Assembly (NCBI GenBank): GCA_905178155.1
Contig: CAJINV010000013.1
Coordinates: forward strand, 734,344-798,343
Length of the DNA: 64,000 nt
From: Amoebophrya sp. A120
Taxonomy: Eukaryota; Sar; Dinophyceae; Syndiniales; Amoebophryaceae
Direction of reading: 5' to 3'
This document shows positions 13,601-25,351 of the stretch, piece after piece. How positions within the stretch are numbered: position 1 is the stretch's first letter; each line of letters opens with the position of its first letter. The position numbers and the translations under genes were made by a program. The notes beneath the pieces are model-generated. The model saw only the letters and a list, made by a program, of their open reading frames with translations. It did no database searches and was not told where the DNA came from.

Positions 13601-16600
13601 GGGCCATTATGGAAGCGATTTGGCATGCTGTTGGGCCTAGGGGACAGCCGTCTGCAATGCTAAATAGCTAGACCCAAACGCCCCCACCTAGGCTGAGGAT
13701 CTCGCTGCGATGCCTTATTGCAAGACAGCGCGCATTTGTGTACGGAAATCCCGCATCAGAAACTTCGTCTCCATATGGGGAGGGGGTATTTTTCCTTGCA
13801 ATACTGATCTTGGCGGAACTGCGGCTGTTGCTGCTCCGAGCGAGGGTGAGGCAACAGCTGCTATACAAAACAAAAGGAAGGATGACGCTCGTGGTCCAAT
13901 TTCAGCGCGTGGCCGAGCCGGACAACAAGACCAGCACCAGACGAGGCGCACTGGAGATGGGACTACTGCGGGAAATAAACAAGCTGAAGCTGCAGCTTCA
14001 TCTTCCGATCCAACCGCCGTCGAGGTGGCGCAAAACAGAAACAAGAAGATGGGTACCCAGCAGCGAAACAAAGCACGCGCTGCGGGTGCGTCTTCATCTG
14101 GAACTACAGGAACAACCGGACACCACTCTCAGAAGCAAAATCAGAAACGGAGGACGAAGCAGCAGCCGCCGATGGCGAACGTTAGTGAACCCACTGCAAC
14201 CTCCGGCGGGGGATGTAACGACCGAGGACCAGAAGCTGTTGACGCGAACAAGAGTGCGGCCGTCGCTGCCTCGGGCAGTAGAAAGCAAGGCAAAACCGTT
14301 ACGCGGCGGACAGGCCGAGATCAAGAGCATTACGATGAACACCAGCATCAAGAGCGTGAGGTCGCTGAAGCTCAGGTGGACGAGGAGGACGCCGCCAGCG
14401 CGACCTCAAAGCACCAGGTGGCTGGTGCAGCGCGAGGTGACCTTACCACTTCTACCGCAGGAACTACAAGAAGAAAGACACGAAAGGTCCCGAACTTGGC
14501 TGATGAGCAGCACCAGCAGCAGTATTTGCAGCAAAGCCGTGGTCGCAAAGTGAAAGAGCAACAGGCCACCCTCGGAGGTTACCCGGACCAGCAGCGAGAG
14601 GGGAGAGAGCGGAAGAGTTCTCTTCATGATGATGAAGACCAGCTCCAGGAGCAATTAGATCGGCAAGAAACTGATGAACGGGCAGTAAGAGAGGAATATC
14701 GTCGAGGACGGGCCATCGAACGGAAGCAAGACGCTACTTTTGATGACCAGGAGGCTTCGGAGGTGCACCGGTCGCTCCGCTCCAGGGACGGGAGTAAGAG
14801 GGGTCGTGGTGACACAAGTGATTACGTTGAAGACCATGATGCCGATCATGGTCTCGTCCCACTGGATTCGCGAAATGGAGAGCCGTGTTCTGCTGCTGAT
14901 GGAGCGGCCGCCCTTTTGGAAGGTAACCCAGACAGGCCTGATGTGGTTGTTGATGGCAAAAATGTCGAAGATTTCTTGGACGAGGCAGAGAAGAGCCGAA
15001 AGTCGTCCAAGGCAAAAAAAGCCCGTCGAGGACGAGATGAAGATAAAAGCGCTGGTAATTATCAGCAGCAGCAGCAAGACTTCGAGCACCGGTCTCTGGA
15101 TGACCTACAGGGTGGTGGTGCACGTATGAATGAGCGTCAAGATAAAGAAGGACAAGAGCTTCGTAATGATGACGCCGTCAAGCGGAACAAGCACGAGAGT
15201 CCTGCAAGAACTTCGCAGCAGCATCACAGTGAAGATGCTCCGGTGGCTGCATCAGGACGAGCTACTTCCACATCAGTGGCACCTTCTCGTGGTGAACAAG
15301 TAGAACCAACAGCCAGCAGCAGCAACCCCAAGAACCCAACCGAACAGGAGCGGAACAAAGGAGCAGAAAAAGAAGTGCAGCCTCGGCAGGGCGATTCCGA
15401 TTTGACGCCGGCACAGCGCTGGAAGGTGATGAAAGACTACGGGACGAAGCAGTACGCGAATAACATTTCGAAGCAGCTGCACTTGGAGATGCTCTACCAG
15501 CGGTTCTCCGGCATCCGCGACCTACCCGAGAAGCTGCAGGACTTTCAGACCACGGTACAGGGCTTCGAGGAGCAGATGGTGATCGCGGCACTCTGGTTCA
15601 CTCTGACGCACAACGACAAGACCATCATGCACGACGTGCTACCGGACGTGGCCTCTCTGGCGCCCTTCACCCCGGGCGACGCGAAGATCATCGGGAACCG
15701 GCACTTGAAAAACAAAACCGAGATCGAGCAGGGTGGTGGGGGCGGTCATGCGGCGCAGCCCGGCGGCGCGGGAGGAGCGCAAACCCGCAGAATGCCTCCC
15801 ACTGGGTTGGTCAATGGACCGAAGGAACGACCGACGAATAAACGGTACACGACTTTTAAGGTCATACAAAAAGAAAAACTTGTTCTGCATGCTGTAAGTA
15901 CATCTGCTGACATGACCACTGTGAAGACAGAGTAACAAATTACAACACACAGCGCGCATTTGAAGATGGTAATGTTTTTGGAAAGAAGGAGTGCCATTGG
16001 CATTGCTGTTGACTCCGGTACCGGCTCCACACTTTCGAGTTTTTGCATGCAGAAGCAAGCATTCGACTTATCAACAGCTTGAAAGTTAGTAGTTGATGTT
16101 AGAAAAAGACAAGCATCATATTGTTCATACTAGCGTCATATATAATTCCAAGAGCACAACATCAACAAACAGGCCTGCCAGTCAGCAGCGCGGCGAACCG
16201 CAAGGCGGTTACGTTCCGCCGTCTTCCACAGTGCACCAACCCGGGCAACAAAGCACAAGTCAACGGGGCGGGCCTTCCAGCTCGGACCCCACATCGAGTG
16301 GCGGCGCGATCGTTCGACCAAATCACGGAAGCAAGCCTCGTAGCGATCGAGACCGTCGTGACCGTGAGATGATCCTACGCCCAGGGGGAAGCAAATATCG
16401 AGGCGGTGGTGGGCCTGCTCCTGCGGACCGCGATCGTGACATTCTACGGCCAAATGGGAGCAAACATCGAGGTGGAGGCGGGGCCGCCGACCGCGATCGT
16501 GACCGTGAGACTTTGAGGCCCAACGGTAGCAAGCAGCGAGGCGCCGGGGCTGTTCTTGACCACCGTGACCGGGACCGCGAGATTCCACGGCCTAATGGTA

Positions 16601-17889
16601 GTAGGCATCGAGGAGGTGGAGACCGAGACGCACCTCATGGTACAACGACTACTTCGCGACAACAGGTTGGGGCGAGCAAGCATCGGGGATCCGATAATCA
16701 TCCTCGCGGCGGGCGCAACATCCAAAGCACCGCGCGGGGCGCGGGACACCACCACCAGACCGATCGGCTGGATCGAGATCGGGAAAATCGCTTTCACGGA
16801 CGAGGACAGAGCCGGCGTGGCGGCGGTACTACTGGCAAGAAAGACAGCCGCAATCACCGGGATAGAAATGTTGGCAATGTTAACGACAGCCGCGACAATC
16901 ATGGCAATGCGGCTCCTCGAGGCGGAGGTGTACTAGATGAAAATATTAATCGAGAGCAGCAAGAACGTGGTCAACATAATGTTCCCCGGCGGGACCATTC
17001 CGGAGCACGATCAGTGGCACCAGGCGTCCATCAAATAGCCGGGAATAACAACTCTTCGAATTATACTTCCGCCGGAAACCTCTCGTTGATCCCAGTGGTC
17101 ACCGCATCCAGTACGGGACAGCACAGGAGCGGCGGACCGAACAACGACCATCGTGGCATCAACAACCGAGGTCATAGCCATCGGACGAATCGGGGTCACA
17201 GTGTAGCCCGTGGCGGCCGAAGGAGTCCCCACGGCCGCGTCGGTGGAGGGCAGAGCTCGGCGCGCGGGCGCCGCAGTTCGATGTCGATGGCGGGGGGAAG
17301 TTGCAATAACCACGGCCGCGGTGGGAACAATCAGCATGATCGCACCAACATTCGGGACCGACCCGGGCCGCTCACAAACATGATGCGGAATACCGAGCGG
17401 GCGAACGCGGGAGTAGATCTGCTGGACCGAGAGGCGCAACTCCTACGAATAAACAACAACATCAGTGGGCGCGATGGAGCTGCTGGTGTACTAGGTGGTG
17501 CGCCTCCAAGGGAGCAACAGCGCAGCCAAAACAAGCGCAGGCACAACGACGACAGAGGGGGAGCTCCTACTACGGGTGGTCCAGCGGCGAAAATTCGGCG
17601 TAAGGAGAACAACCACGGGGGCCAGCAGCCAGGTTCGTTACCGCAATCCCGCCAAGGCTCGCCGGCGGGGAGAACGGCCCGATCCGGTGGGGGCGAGCGT
17701 CGGGGCTGCTCTCCGGGCGGGGGTGGCAGTCGCGTCGACTATCCGCATTTGCAGACCGCTGCTGGCGGCTCACACCGGTCGGGGGGAATGAATCCAGCCG
17801 CGAATAGTGGAAACCGAGAGAGGAACGGAGGAGGAGGAGGTAACTACAACGGGCAAAATCGCGGCAGAGGCGGACCGATGAAAAAATGA
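7669..17889 (+). CDS. Very large multi-exon low-complexity protein with acidic N-part, coiled coil and C-terminal RD/RGG repeats
   Basis: Phase-consistent exons: 7669-7716, 7847-8635, 8964-9710, 9872-10006, 10302-10680, 10816-11102, 11431-11828, 11989-12061, 12340-13481, 13809-15893 and about 16153-17889. Introns between them are GT-AG (for example 7717-7846, 9711-9871, 10007-10301, 10681-10815, 11103-11430, 11829-11988), except two introners at 8636 and 13482. The first listed exon encodes an Asp-rich run. 12340-12560 encodes a charged coiled coil rich in Glu/Arg/Lys. A less biased segment at about 15400-15720 may be a folded domain, beginning Thr-Pro-Ala-Gln-Arg-Trp-Lys-Val-Met-Lys. The last exon has four tandem units of about 25-30 residues with the pattern Asp-Arg-Asp-Arg...Leu-Arg-Pro-Asn-Gly-Ser-Lys-His-Arg-Gly-Gly-Gly, then RGG-type sequence. 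RD/RGG repeats are typical of RNA-binding and splicing proteins, so that role is inferred only. The last join (donor GTAAGTA at 15894) is the least certain. No family recognised. Confidence 0.7.
8636..8958. mobile_element. Introner element, C-rich terminal-repeat family
   Basis: TSD GTTCG at 8631-8635 and 8959-8963. Left end TATTACAGTGAAAAATGCCC; right end reverse complement TATTACAATGAAAAATGCCC, an inverted repeat of about 24 bases. Inner TTTGTGATGC and TTTGTCATGC boxes. Removing the element plus one TSD copy joins Gln-Gln-Phe to Ala-Pro-Ala in frame. Because the TSD begins and ends with G, a GT-AG intron (8635-8959) is also possible and adds one codon. Confidence 0.85.
13482..13803. mobile_element. 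Introner element, C-rich terminal-repeat family
   Basis: TSD CTGAT at 13477-13481 and 13804-13808. The ends share AAAAAT(C/A)CCCCCTCCCCAT in inverted orientation, like the element at 8636. Element plus one TSD is 327 bases, a multiple of three. Excision joins Lys-Thr-Asp to Leu-Gly-Gly in frame. No GT-AG pair exists at the duplication. Confidence 0.85.
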
Positions 17890-20687
17890 AGAGGAGCAGG
17901 CTTTTGGTTTTCTAGAACTGCGTGTAATTTAGAAGAAGCAGTATAATGGCACAAAATCAAATTGAAGGAGGGTAAGTAGTAAAGAAGTAAGTGCCCTGTG
18001 GCTGTGGCCGCGTGTTCATGATGCAATGAAGATTACTTTGTTGTTGAGTAGCCACTGCTTCTGCATAAACGCTGGATGATGTTCATACAGCGAATGCGAC
18101 TACATGCAAATAATTTAGCTCCTGGAGTTACACTTGAAGTTGTATTCGTACCTCGATTCCATATGCAACGTTGTTGTAATCTTTATCTTTGTCTTTGCTC
18201 TCTTTCTTTAGGAGTCGTCATCTGTTATTTAGTTCTTAGGCAAATAAAAAAGAAACAGAGCGACTCCATCTGCACCAATTGTTTAAGTTGTTGCTAGCAC
18301 GACCCCATGATCTGTAACTCTATGGTTGTATCATGAGCATGACCGGAGGAAGGTTTTTTTGATTGAGCTTTGCACGACACGGCGAGGCTCATGACCAACG
18401 TCAAAATGTACGAACACAACATCTGCGAAATATAAACAACAAAAAAAAGTAGCCAAAAATGAAGACAAAGACTGCAGTAGCTAGGGTAGTACTTCCATTT
18501 CTTTTTCTCATAGCATTTTGATGGATTCACTGTGACTGAGTTGTACTGCTGCATTTGGCGCCGTCAACGCGGAGGGGAAATTTTCGCTTGACATGTCATC
18601 GCCGCGCAGAGGGAAACTCAGTTGCACTTGCATCGATTGCTTTGATGTACTTACTCAAGTTATTGCCGAGTATGATCTAGCTGTAGGTAAATTTGATACT
18701 AGCTCCGGTAAAAATAGCACGACTACTTCCACTAACTTACTAGCTTTCCCAAAAGTAAAAAACTATTTAAAAACTTTTTCAAACAGAAACTTGAAACCCG
18801 CGAGCGACAACTAAGAACGTAGAAGAACTGATAAACTTTCAATTTTGCACCGACTCTCTACAAGCAAAGAGAGGCTATGACTACCCATAATAGGAAGTAT
18901 TTAGATTTACATTTATCCCAACGACCGTTGTACCACATCTTCACACTGACATGATTTATCAATTTTTTACTTTCGATTTTTACAAACATATCTTTCTTGT
19001 TTTGGTTCTACTTCTACTACGTCTGTCTCCTCACCTTGTCGGGAGTACAGTACTAGAAGTTTATCTACAAAGTGCAGTTGCAGTTTCCTTTTTTCCCTGG
19101 CCCGGGCGCTTGTATCATCCGGAAAAACAGTGAATTAGTCGATTTTGGGAGTACGAATATTGATATTCTCCAGCAGTAGGATTTCTTTTGACAGTGTAAC
19201 CGTAAGTATGCAATGTATTAAGGCGAGATGAAGTAAGTAGTACGAGCATCATCAGCGAAAACGATCGGTAATTTCGATTTTGCCATGTTATAGTAATCGA
19301 CAGTCGATTGTCATTGTTGACCACGAGATGAATCCTTGCAAAAGTATGAGTAGCGACAAATTGCGACAACGTTCTTTCTTGAGACCATCGATTGAGGCGA
19401 CAGAAAATGGAAAAGTGCACGAGGCGAAACTCTTGCGGTCGTGAATCGAAATCGTTTTCACATGACCTTCGAGATAGTATTATCGATTTCGAAGAAAAGA
19501 AGTCTGACTCTGAGGTGAAGTGCGTTCGTTTTGCATACTCACTTACAGTACCAGAAGGCCCGACGTTGCTGCCGTTTCCTTTTTTCGCCTGGAGGAGAAA
19601 ATTATGGACTTGGTAGGGAGGAGCAACCGCTTTGGCGCGACGCTTTTTGTTTTTGGTTTTGAGCGAAAAATTAAAACGTTAGCGTTAGGAAGACTGTTGC
19701 GTTATGTTTGTGTTTGTTGAAGATGTGGAGAGCTTCTTCTTTTGTACGCAGAAGTCTTACTTTTTCTTGGGTCGTGTCCAAAAACGAATAAAGCCATTTC
19801 GTTGTCTTCTTTTTCTCTTTATACTGCATTTTCGAGTAGTTATTCCCAGTGCTGCAAAGCATTGCATGGCCGGGCTTGAGGTTACTTTTTCTGCGCGTTT
19901 TTCTTTTTTGCTAGAAATAGTGAAGCTCTACAAATAGTGAGTCTCTACAAACAGTGTGTGAAGCTCAGCAAGAAACACACTCTGTTTTTTTGTGTTTTCA
20001 TCTGCGCCCTTCCCTAGTCAAAAAGGTGAGTACGCAACATCCTCAAAGAGCTTCACCCGCCCACCCGTCGGACTAGTACCAAAAACAGTCCACCAAATAT
20101 CAAAGAAAATAAAAGAAGGAGCGTTTTTTTTTGTGTGCGAAACCGCACCGGGGATAGATTTTGAACAGAAGATAAGCAAAAGAAAATTGATTCCAAAACA
20201 AAAACCGTAGGTAGTGTAAGCCACCTACGTAACACCAGCAACACCTCCACATCTTTGAGAGAGAGGAGCTGCACCAGCGTGGAAGTAGGAAGTTGTGAGG
20301 AAATTTTTACCGTCACAACCTCCCATCCAGGAGTTGATTGTAAGGCAAAGACAAATTGTAGTTCTTTTACTCTTGTCATTGTAGTTTTAGCACACATCTG
20401 CAGCAAGATTTGCGATTAGTGCAGTACAGGTGCACTAGTCGTGTGGCTGATAGCCCCGAGTTGCACGCAGCTGCTGTCGTTCTCCTGTAGTACTTCAACT
20501 TCCTTCCGGCGCGACCACAACCACTGACTTGAAGACAGCGACGTTCTTGCTCATAGCTGTACATCCCCAGTAGACCACCGCGGCATCCGCAAAGCGTCGG
20601 TCGTCGCCAGATTGGCTGCCTGCTACTTGTTCGACCACGCCGACAATTAGAAAATACCGGTGTTCTTGACCGTGAATAAAATACAAG
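17890..20687. other. Intergenic region, no convincing gene
   Basis: AT-richer than the flanking exons, with short open frames on both strands. A small + strand frame at 18593-18814 is listed separately. Short direct repeats of a CTCTACAAA(T/C)AGTG type lie around 19920-19970. No RNA gene recognised. Confidence 0.5.
18593..18814 (+). CDS. Possible small ORF of 73 residues, unsupported by family
   Basis: ATG-started frame beginning Met-Ser-Ser-Pro-Arg-Arg-Gly-Lys, with a Cys-Thr-Cys-Ile-Asp-Cys cluster near the start and a basic Ser/Lys/Asn tail. It is the most protein-like frame in this interval, but its length is within what chance allows. No domain, signal peptide or clear splice site was seen. 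Confidence 0.2.
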   Translation: MSSPRRGKLSCTCIDCFDVLTQVIAEYDLAVGKFDTSSGKNSTTTSTNLLAFPKVKNYLKTFSNRNLKPASDN

Positions 20688-23600
20688 ATGCAGGACCTCC
20701 AAATGCAAGATCCAAACGACCACCGCAACCGTAATCCTTTCGAGGTGGAGCGACAGCGGCTTGAAGGAGTCAATGCTGGTGAACAAGAGGATGAAATTGA
20801 CTGCATGGTGGGCGGTCAACAGCATATTGGAGATGTTGAAACAGGTGATTATGATCCGGCACTGCTAGAGCAACCTCTAGATCATGAGCAGGCGTCAAAT
20901 AAGCGGATGCTAGACAGCACCACTTCCGACGACGCTGACTACGATTTTGACCAGGAGCTGGATCTGGACCAGATGCAAATTCAGGTAGACGAAAACTGCT
21001 CCTCTGCAGGCACGAGGACCACTGGTTGTACTATGGCAAGTAGTACAACAAGCAGCAACAACTCCGGGGGCGGTCGCTCCGACAAGGAGGCTGCGGATAT
21101 TGCGCAGCTCGTGTCTGACTGTTTCAGTTTCGACCCGGCAAAAGACAAAACCTCGTCCCTCGAGGAGGACAAAATATTAAATTTGGAGCAGGAACAAGAA
21201 AATCATAAGCAATCCAGCAGCAAGAAGAAGATTTCCACCGAACAATTGTACACCCCGTCCGCACAGCCGGTGCTAAAACCCTCAACATCTTCGAAGCCTT
21301 CCTCTGCGCAGCGGTCCCCGGCGGTGTCACCGCCGGCGGCGATGAACGAGGAGCAGATGAAGATCACGGAGTGGCTGTTCAAGAGTTGCGTCGGCATTCC
21401 GCATATCAACTGCAAAAATGTCTGGGTCTGGGAGATTGCGAGATAATTTGTCATGCTAGTCTGGCATGACTCTGAACTCTGTGTTGCATGTTGGCCGCGA
21501 AGAGCCCCTCCTCCTTGTCATGCAAAAACGCAGTTTCTCATGCGGAATAGCAACTCAGAAACATGAAAAAAACTTGTCATGCTTGGCAGCGCATTATAGT
21601 GAGTTCACTCTTCCCTTTCTTGCATCACAAGTTTCCAGACCCAGACATTTTTGCATTTGATACCGCAGCGGACCAGCATTTCGCCCTCGGTGTCCGTGTC
21701 GCCGAATTTGAACAACGGGAACAAGTATCAAATGCAAATACTTATGTCTGGGTCTGGAAGAATGCAAACTTGTGATGCGCATTCCAGAACACAGAAAAAT
21801 CTCTCATGCCTAGGCAGCAAAAGTTGCCCACTTTCTGTCTCGAAAGTCAGGGACTTGTCATGCGGATTCGGCATTGCGGGAGCTTCTCGAAACCTGTGAT
21901 GCTAGAGCTTCCACGCCAGACCTTTTGCGTCATGCAAAAACAGCATGACTCTTCCAGACCCAGACATTTTTGCAGTTGATAACAAGAGCGGTCGTGGCAA
22001 TAGCAAGAAGAGCGGCGTCAATTCTACTGCTGGTGGAGGTGGAAGCTGCTCCTCTTCTTCAAATCCAGCCGCGGATCGGAACAACGCCAATCTGAGTGCA
22101 ACGGAAATGAACAACATCATGACGCTGCTATGGCGTTCTCAACTGTTACATTCTCAACTGTTACATGAATTTGTGATGCAAGAATGGCAAAAGTGATAGG
22201 GGGGATCTTGCGCGTCTTGCATGACAGATTTGGAACCGATTGTCAGCCTGTTTGGCCCTCTGAGAATTTGTCATGCGAAGCAGCTTGATGGTGACGATTC
22301 TGAAGGCAATTTTGCATGACAAATCATGTAACAGTTGAGAATGTAACGTTTGAGAACGCCATAGCTGCTCACCGGCGGATGCAACAAGACTAGTACCAGT
22401 AGAACTACTGCAGGAGCAAATACTAAGCGGAACAATGCCGCAGGAACAAGTAGTAAGATCTCATCCAAGAACACAGCAAATTCCAACAGATCCTCGAGAA
22501 GCAGTGTCGTTGTCCAGAAACAGCGCAGCCTGCAGCAGGCATCAGGCCCGACTGCGGACGAATTCGATCCTGCAGCGATACCGATGGTCGGGGGCGGCGG
22601 GGAAAGCCAGGAGCATTCTTCCGATTCGAACGGAGCAGTAGAGCACCGAAACGGGGGCTCTCCAGCAATACTGGAGATCCCAGCCGGAGCAACGACCACA
22701 GGCGATCTGGATTTGGACGCGATTCTCGGTCTGACTGCGGCGCGCCAGCAGCAGCTGCAGCAATACGCCAACTACAAAAACAGTATTTCATCTTCAAGTT
22801 TAATACCAGGGTCGTCGCAGCATCATCAACAGCACTCGTCGAACAAGCAAAATCAGAATTTGATCAGTTTCAAACTGAACAAAACAGTGTCCAGCTGTTC
22901 TTCCGGGTCCACTGCCTGCAGTTCTGGTGGTTCTATGTCCACTGCGTCCAGCACCCTGGTGGACAGCGCTCGAACCACTCCGCAAGGTGCGCACGTAATT
23001 CACGGGACGACCCTGGAAACGCAGGAACAGGTGCAGCAGTTTTTGTTGAACGTGGGCGCGGGTGCCGCGTCGGTGCCCGTCCAGAACGTCGTCTCCGTGT
23101 CTCCGGTGCTGGTCAGCACCGAGAATGGATTGATGCAGGTGATTGACGGCACAACAAGAAGCGGGGCAGCTTCATCAACAACATCTTCCGGGGCTCCTGC
23201 ACCGGGAGGTACAGCTGCACCGGTACAACATCAAGTTCTTGCAAATCTAGTTCGCCAACCGAGCAAAAACAGCAATAAAACGAAGCAGGTGATCGCGCTC
23301 GGCGGGGGTGGATCTGGTGGTGCAAAGAAACAGAAGGTCGAAGAGGTACAGCAAGTAGGGGTTGTTCAACATCCACAACTTCCTCGTGGAGCAGGACAAC
23401 TGATCCTACACCCACCTCCTCCGGGAACAAGCACTGCTGCTATCAGTATGCTCCAGCAGCACCAGGATCTTCAGCTTCAGCGCACACACTCGCAGTCCAA
23501 CGTGTCGATGATATCAACCACCGCTTCCTCAACCTTCACCCAAACCGTCGAGGAGTACCACCGCGAGGCGGACAAGTACTCAGAGGAGTGGAAGAAAAAT

Positions 23601-25351
23601 CTTTTTCTCTCCCCCCCGCCGGAATCCCGGTTCGAGTGCTCCATGCAGGGAACGGACATGAACGACCAGAAGATGGCCACGTTCCACAAGTGGCTGAATG
23701 AGATTCTCATCGGGGTCACGCAGTCCAGAGGGCCCCTAGTGAATGCGATGGTCGATTTCTCGGGGAACCCCGACCTGACCGACATGGCTCTGCGGAAGTT
23801 GCTCGTGGTGTTGAAGCGATCCAAAGTGCACGTGAAAAAGCTGGTTTTGAACAAAACCGGGATTTCGGACGTCTCGATGCAAAATTTGTTGAACTTCCTC
23901 ACCCCGAAGAACAATAGTGGTCAACAGCACAACGCTGGGGTCGAAGGTGGAATTCTTTCGTCGTCGCAAAACCAGCAGCACCAGCGGCCGATCGAGCACA
24001 TCTGCTTCGAGAGTTGCCCGAACGTGACGGAAAACGGGGTCTTAATCCTATTACGACACTTCGACCAGAACCCGCTCTACCCAGTCCGGAAACTGTTGGA
24101 CAACAAGCACGGAAAGCAGGACGTGCAATACGAGTCGGTCAACGTTCAAGCGAAGGCGTGCGAGAACATGAACTACGTGAATTTGTTCAACCGCATCCAG
24201 ATGGTATCCACAGAAAAAAACCCATCCACATACATTTTTTGCATGACAAACACAGAGTCGTCGAAAACCGGAGTAAGAGGGGCCGTCGGACCGGGAAATC
24301 GCTTGCTGGTTAATATGTATGCGTGACAAGCTGGCTGCGTTTTGCATTCGTGGCAGTCCAGGAAAGAGGAAGAACTAGTGAAGCGATCGGATCGACGAGG
24401 TGCGTCAGGGGGCGTCACTCATTCATTCATTCATTCATGTATGTTTTGCATGACAAATTGGATGTGGATGGGTGTTTTTTCCTGGATAGATGGAGACGAA
24501 GTTGTCCTATTGCTTCGACGACCGCATCGCGTACAACAGGAACCCGCTCAAGTGTCCGGTGCTGATGTTCTCCGGCGGTCTAAACCCGGGGTACACAGGG
24601 GGAGCTGGAAGGAACAATCTACATCCCAATAGTGCAACTACGGCTACCTCTACGGCGGCGGGGGTCCTTCTTGCGCAGCAACATCAGAACATGATCGGAG
24701 CTGCGCCAGGTGCAGCAGGTGGTCTACAAAACTACAACCATCTTCCCGGAGGTTATAATCTTCCACCACCGCAGCTACAGGCCCAGTTCCAAAATGTCTA
24801 CACGGGCGCGATTGTGGGCACGGTTCCCATTGGACCTGAGCTCCACCACCTGGGCACGACGACTTCTACACTAAGTTCTTTCGGAGGAATGCAACACCAG
24901 CTTCATGCAGCGCAGCAAAACCACAGCTCCTACGGCAGTCAGACAAGAAGTTGCGCGAACCATGTCGACCCAAGCGCTAGCACTGCTGCTGGCACTACTG
25001 CAGCAGCTACCCGAACTACTACACCGGATCTCGAGGATCAGGACCCCTTGAAGGCGGTGCAGGACATCATCGGCGAGATCAGCTCGAGTACGAAGGCCGG
25101 TGGCAAGAATACTAAAGGCGGGCGGGGGAAAGACGGTGCATCTGGCGTCAATGCCACCGCCTTCCCCGGTGGAGGAGATCGCGGTACCGGGAAAGATTCC
25201 CATTCCGCCGGCTGTACTAATGGCGGGCGGTACCGCGCGAACAGCCACTGTCTGCAGATGGGCGATACCATCGGCCCGCCGCCGGGCAAGGGCGCGGTGG
25301 TGTCCGGAGGGAAGATCTACTACTCGACGCCAGCACCGGTGCAGGGGAATG
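20688..25351 (+). CDS. Ser/Gln-rich protein with leucine-rich-repeat domain, interrupted by four introners
   Basis: Exons 20688-21403, 21668-21725, 21987-22128, 22369-24204 and 24494-25351. All joins use introner target-site duplications and keep the frame. The protein starts Met-Gln-Asp-Leu-Gln and is acidic, then Ser/Asn/Gln-rich. From about 23640 to 24200 (residues roughly 730-900) the sequence becomes ordered. Two or three leucine-rich-repeat units are visible, with patterns such as Val-Asp-Phe-Ser-Gly-Asn-Pro-Asp-Leu-Thr-Asp and Leu-Val-Leu-Asn-Lys-Thr-Gly-Ile-Ser-Asp, of the ribonuclease-inhibitor type that serves as a protein-binding scaffold. After the fourth introner the sequence (Leu-Ser-Tyr-Cys-Phe-Asp-Asp-Arg-Ile-Ala-Tyr) continues as a likely ordered segment, then becomes Gly/Thr-rich. 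The donor at 25352 (GTATAAGT) ends the last exon in phase 1. It fits the phase of an acceptor at 26114, so the 26115-28750 exon may belong to the same gene. Partners are unknown. Confidence 0.75.
21404..21662. mobile_element. Introner element, TCTGGGTCTGG family
   Basis: TSD CCGCA at 21399-21403 and 21663-21667. Ends TATCAACTGCAAAAATGTCT and, reverse complemented, TATCAAATGCAAAAATGTCT, both continuing GGGTCTGG. Element plus TSD is 264 bases (88 codons). Excision joins Val-Gly-Ile-Pro to Gln-Arg-Thr-Ser in frame. No GT-AG at the junction. Confidence 0.9.
21726..21981. mobile_element. Introner element, TCTGGGTCTGG family
   Basis: TSD ACAAG at 21721-21725 and 21982-21986. Same terminal repeat as the element 63 bases upstream. 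Element plus TSD is 261 bases (87 codons). Excision joins Asn-Gly-Asn-Lys to Ser-Gly-Arg-Gly. The exon left between the two elements is only 58 bases. Confidence 0.9.
22129..22363. mobile_element. Introner element with duplicated 15-base unit in each arm
   Basis: TSD GCTGC at 22124-22128 and 22364-22368. Inverted arms of about 50 bases start TATGGCGTTCTCAA. The left arm carries the unit TTCTCAACTGTTACA twice in tandem; the right arm mirrors it with small changes. Element plus TSD is 240 bases (80 codons). Excision joins Met-Thr-Leu-Leu to Thr-Gly-Gly in frame. Confidence 0.9.
24205..24488. mobile_element. Introner element with (ATTC)n inside
   Basis: TSD GATGG at 24200-24204 and 24489-24493. 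Left end TATCCACAGAAAAAAACCCA, right end reverse complement TATCCAGGAAAAAACACCCA. GCATGACAAA boxes lie near both ends and a short ATTC repeat near 24418. Excision joins Arg-Ile-Gln-Met to Glu-Thr-Lys-Leu and switches the genomic frame correctly. The TSD starts and ends with G, so GT-AG splicing at 24204-24489 is also possible with one extra codon. Confidence 0.88.

Noticed and set aside
13482-13803. U12-type (AT-AC) intron
   Set aside because: Possible junctions within the CTGAT repeat do not give AT-AC with a recognisable branch site; the introner explanation fits better.
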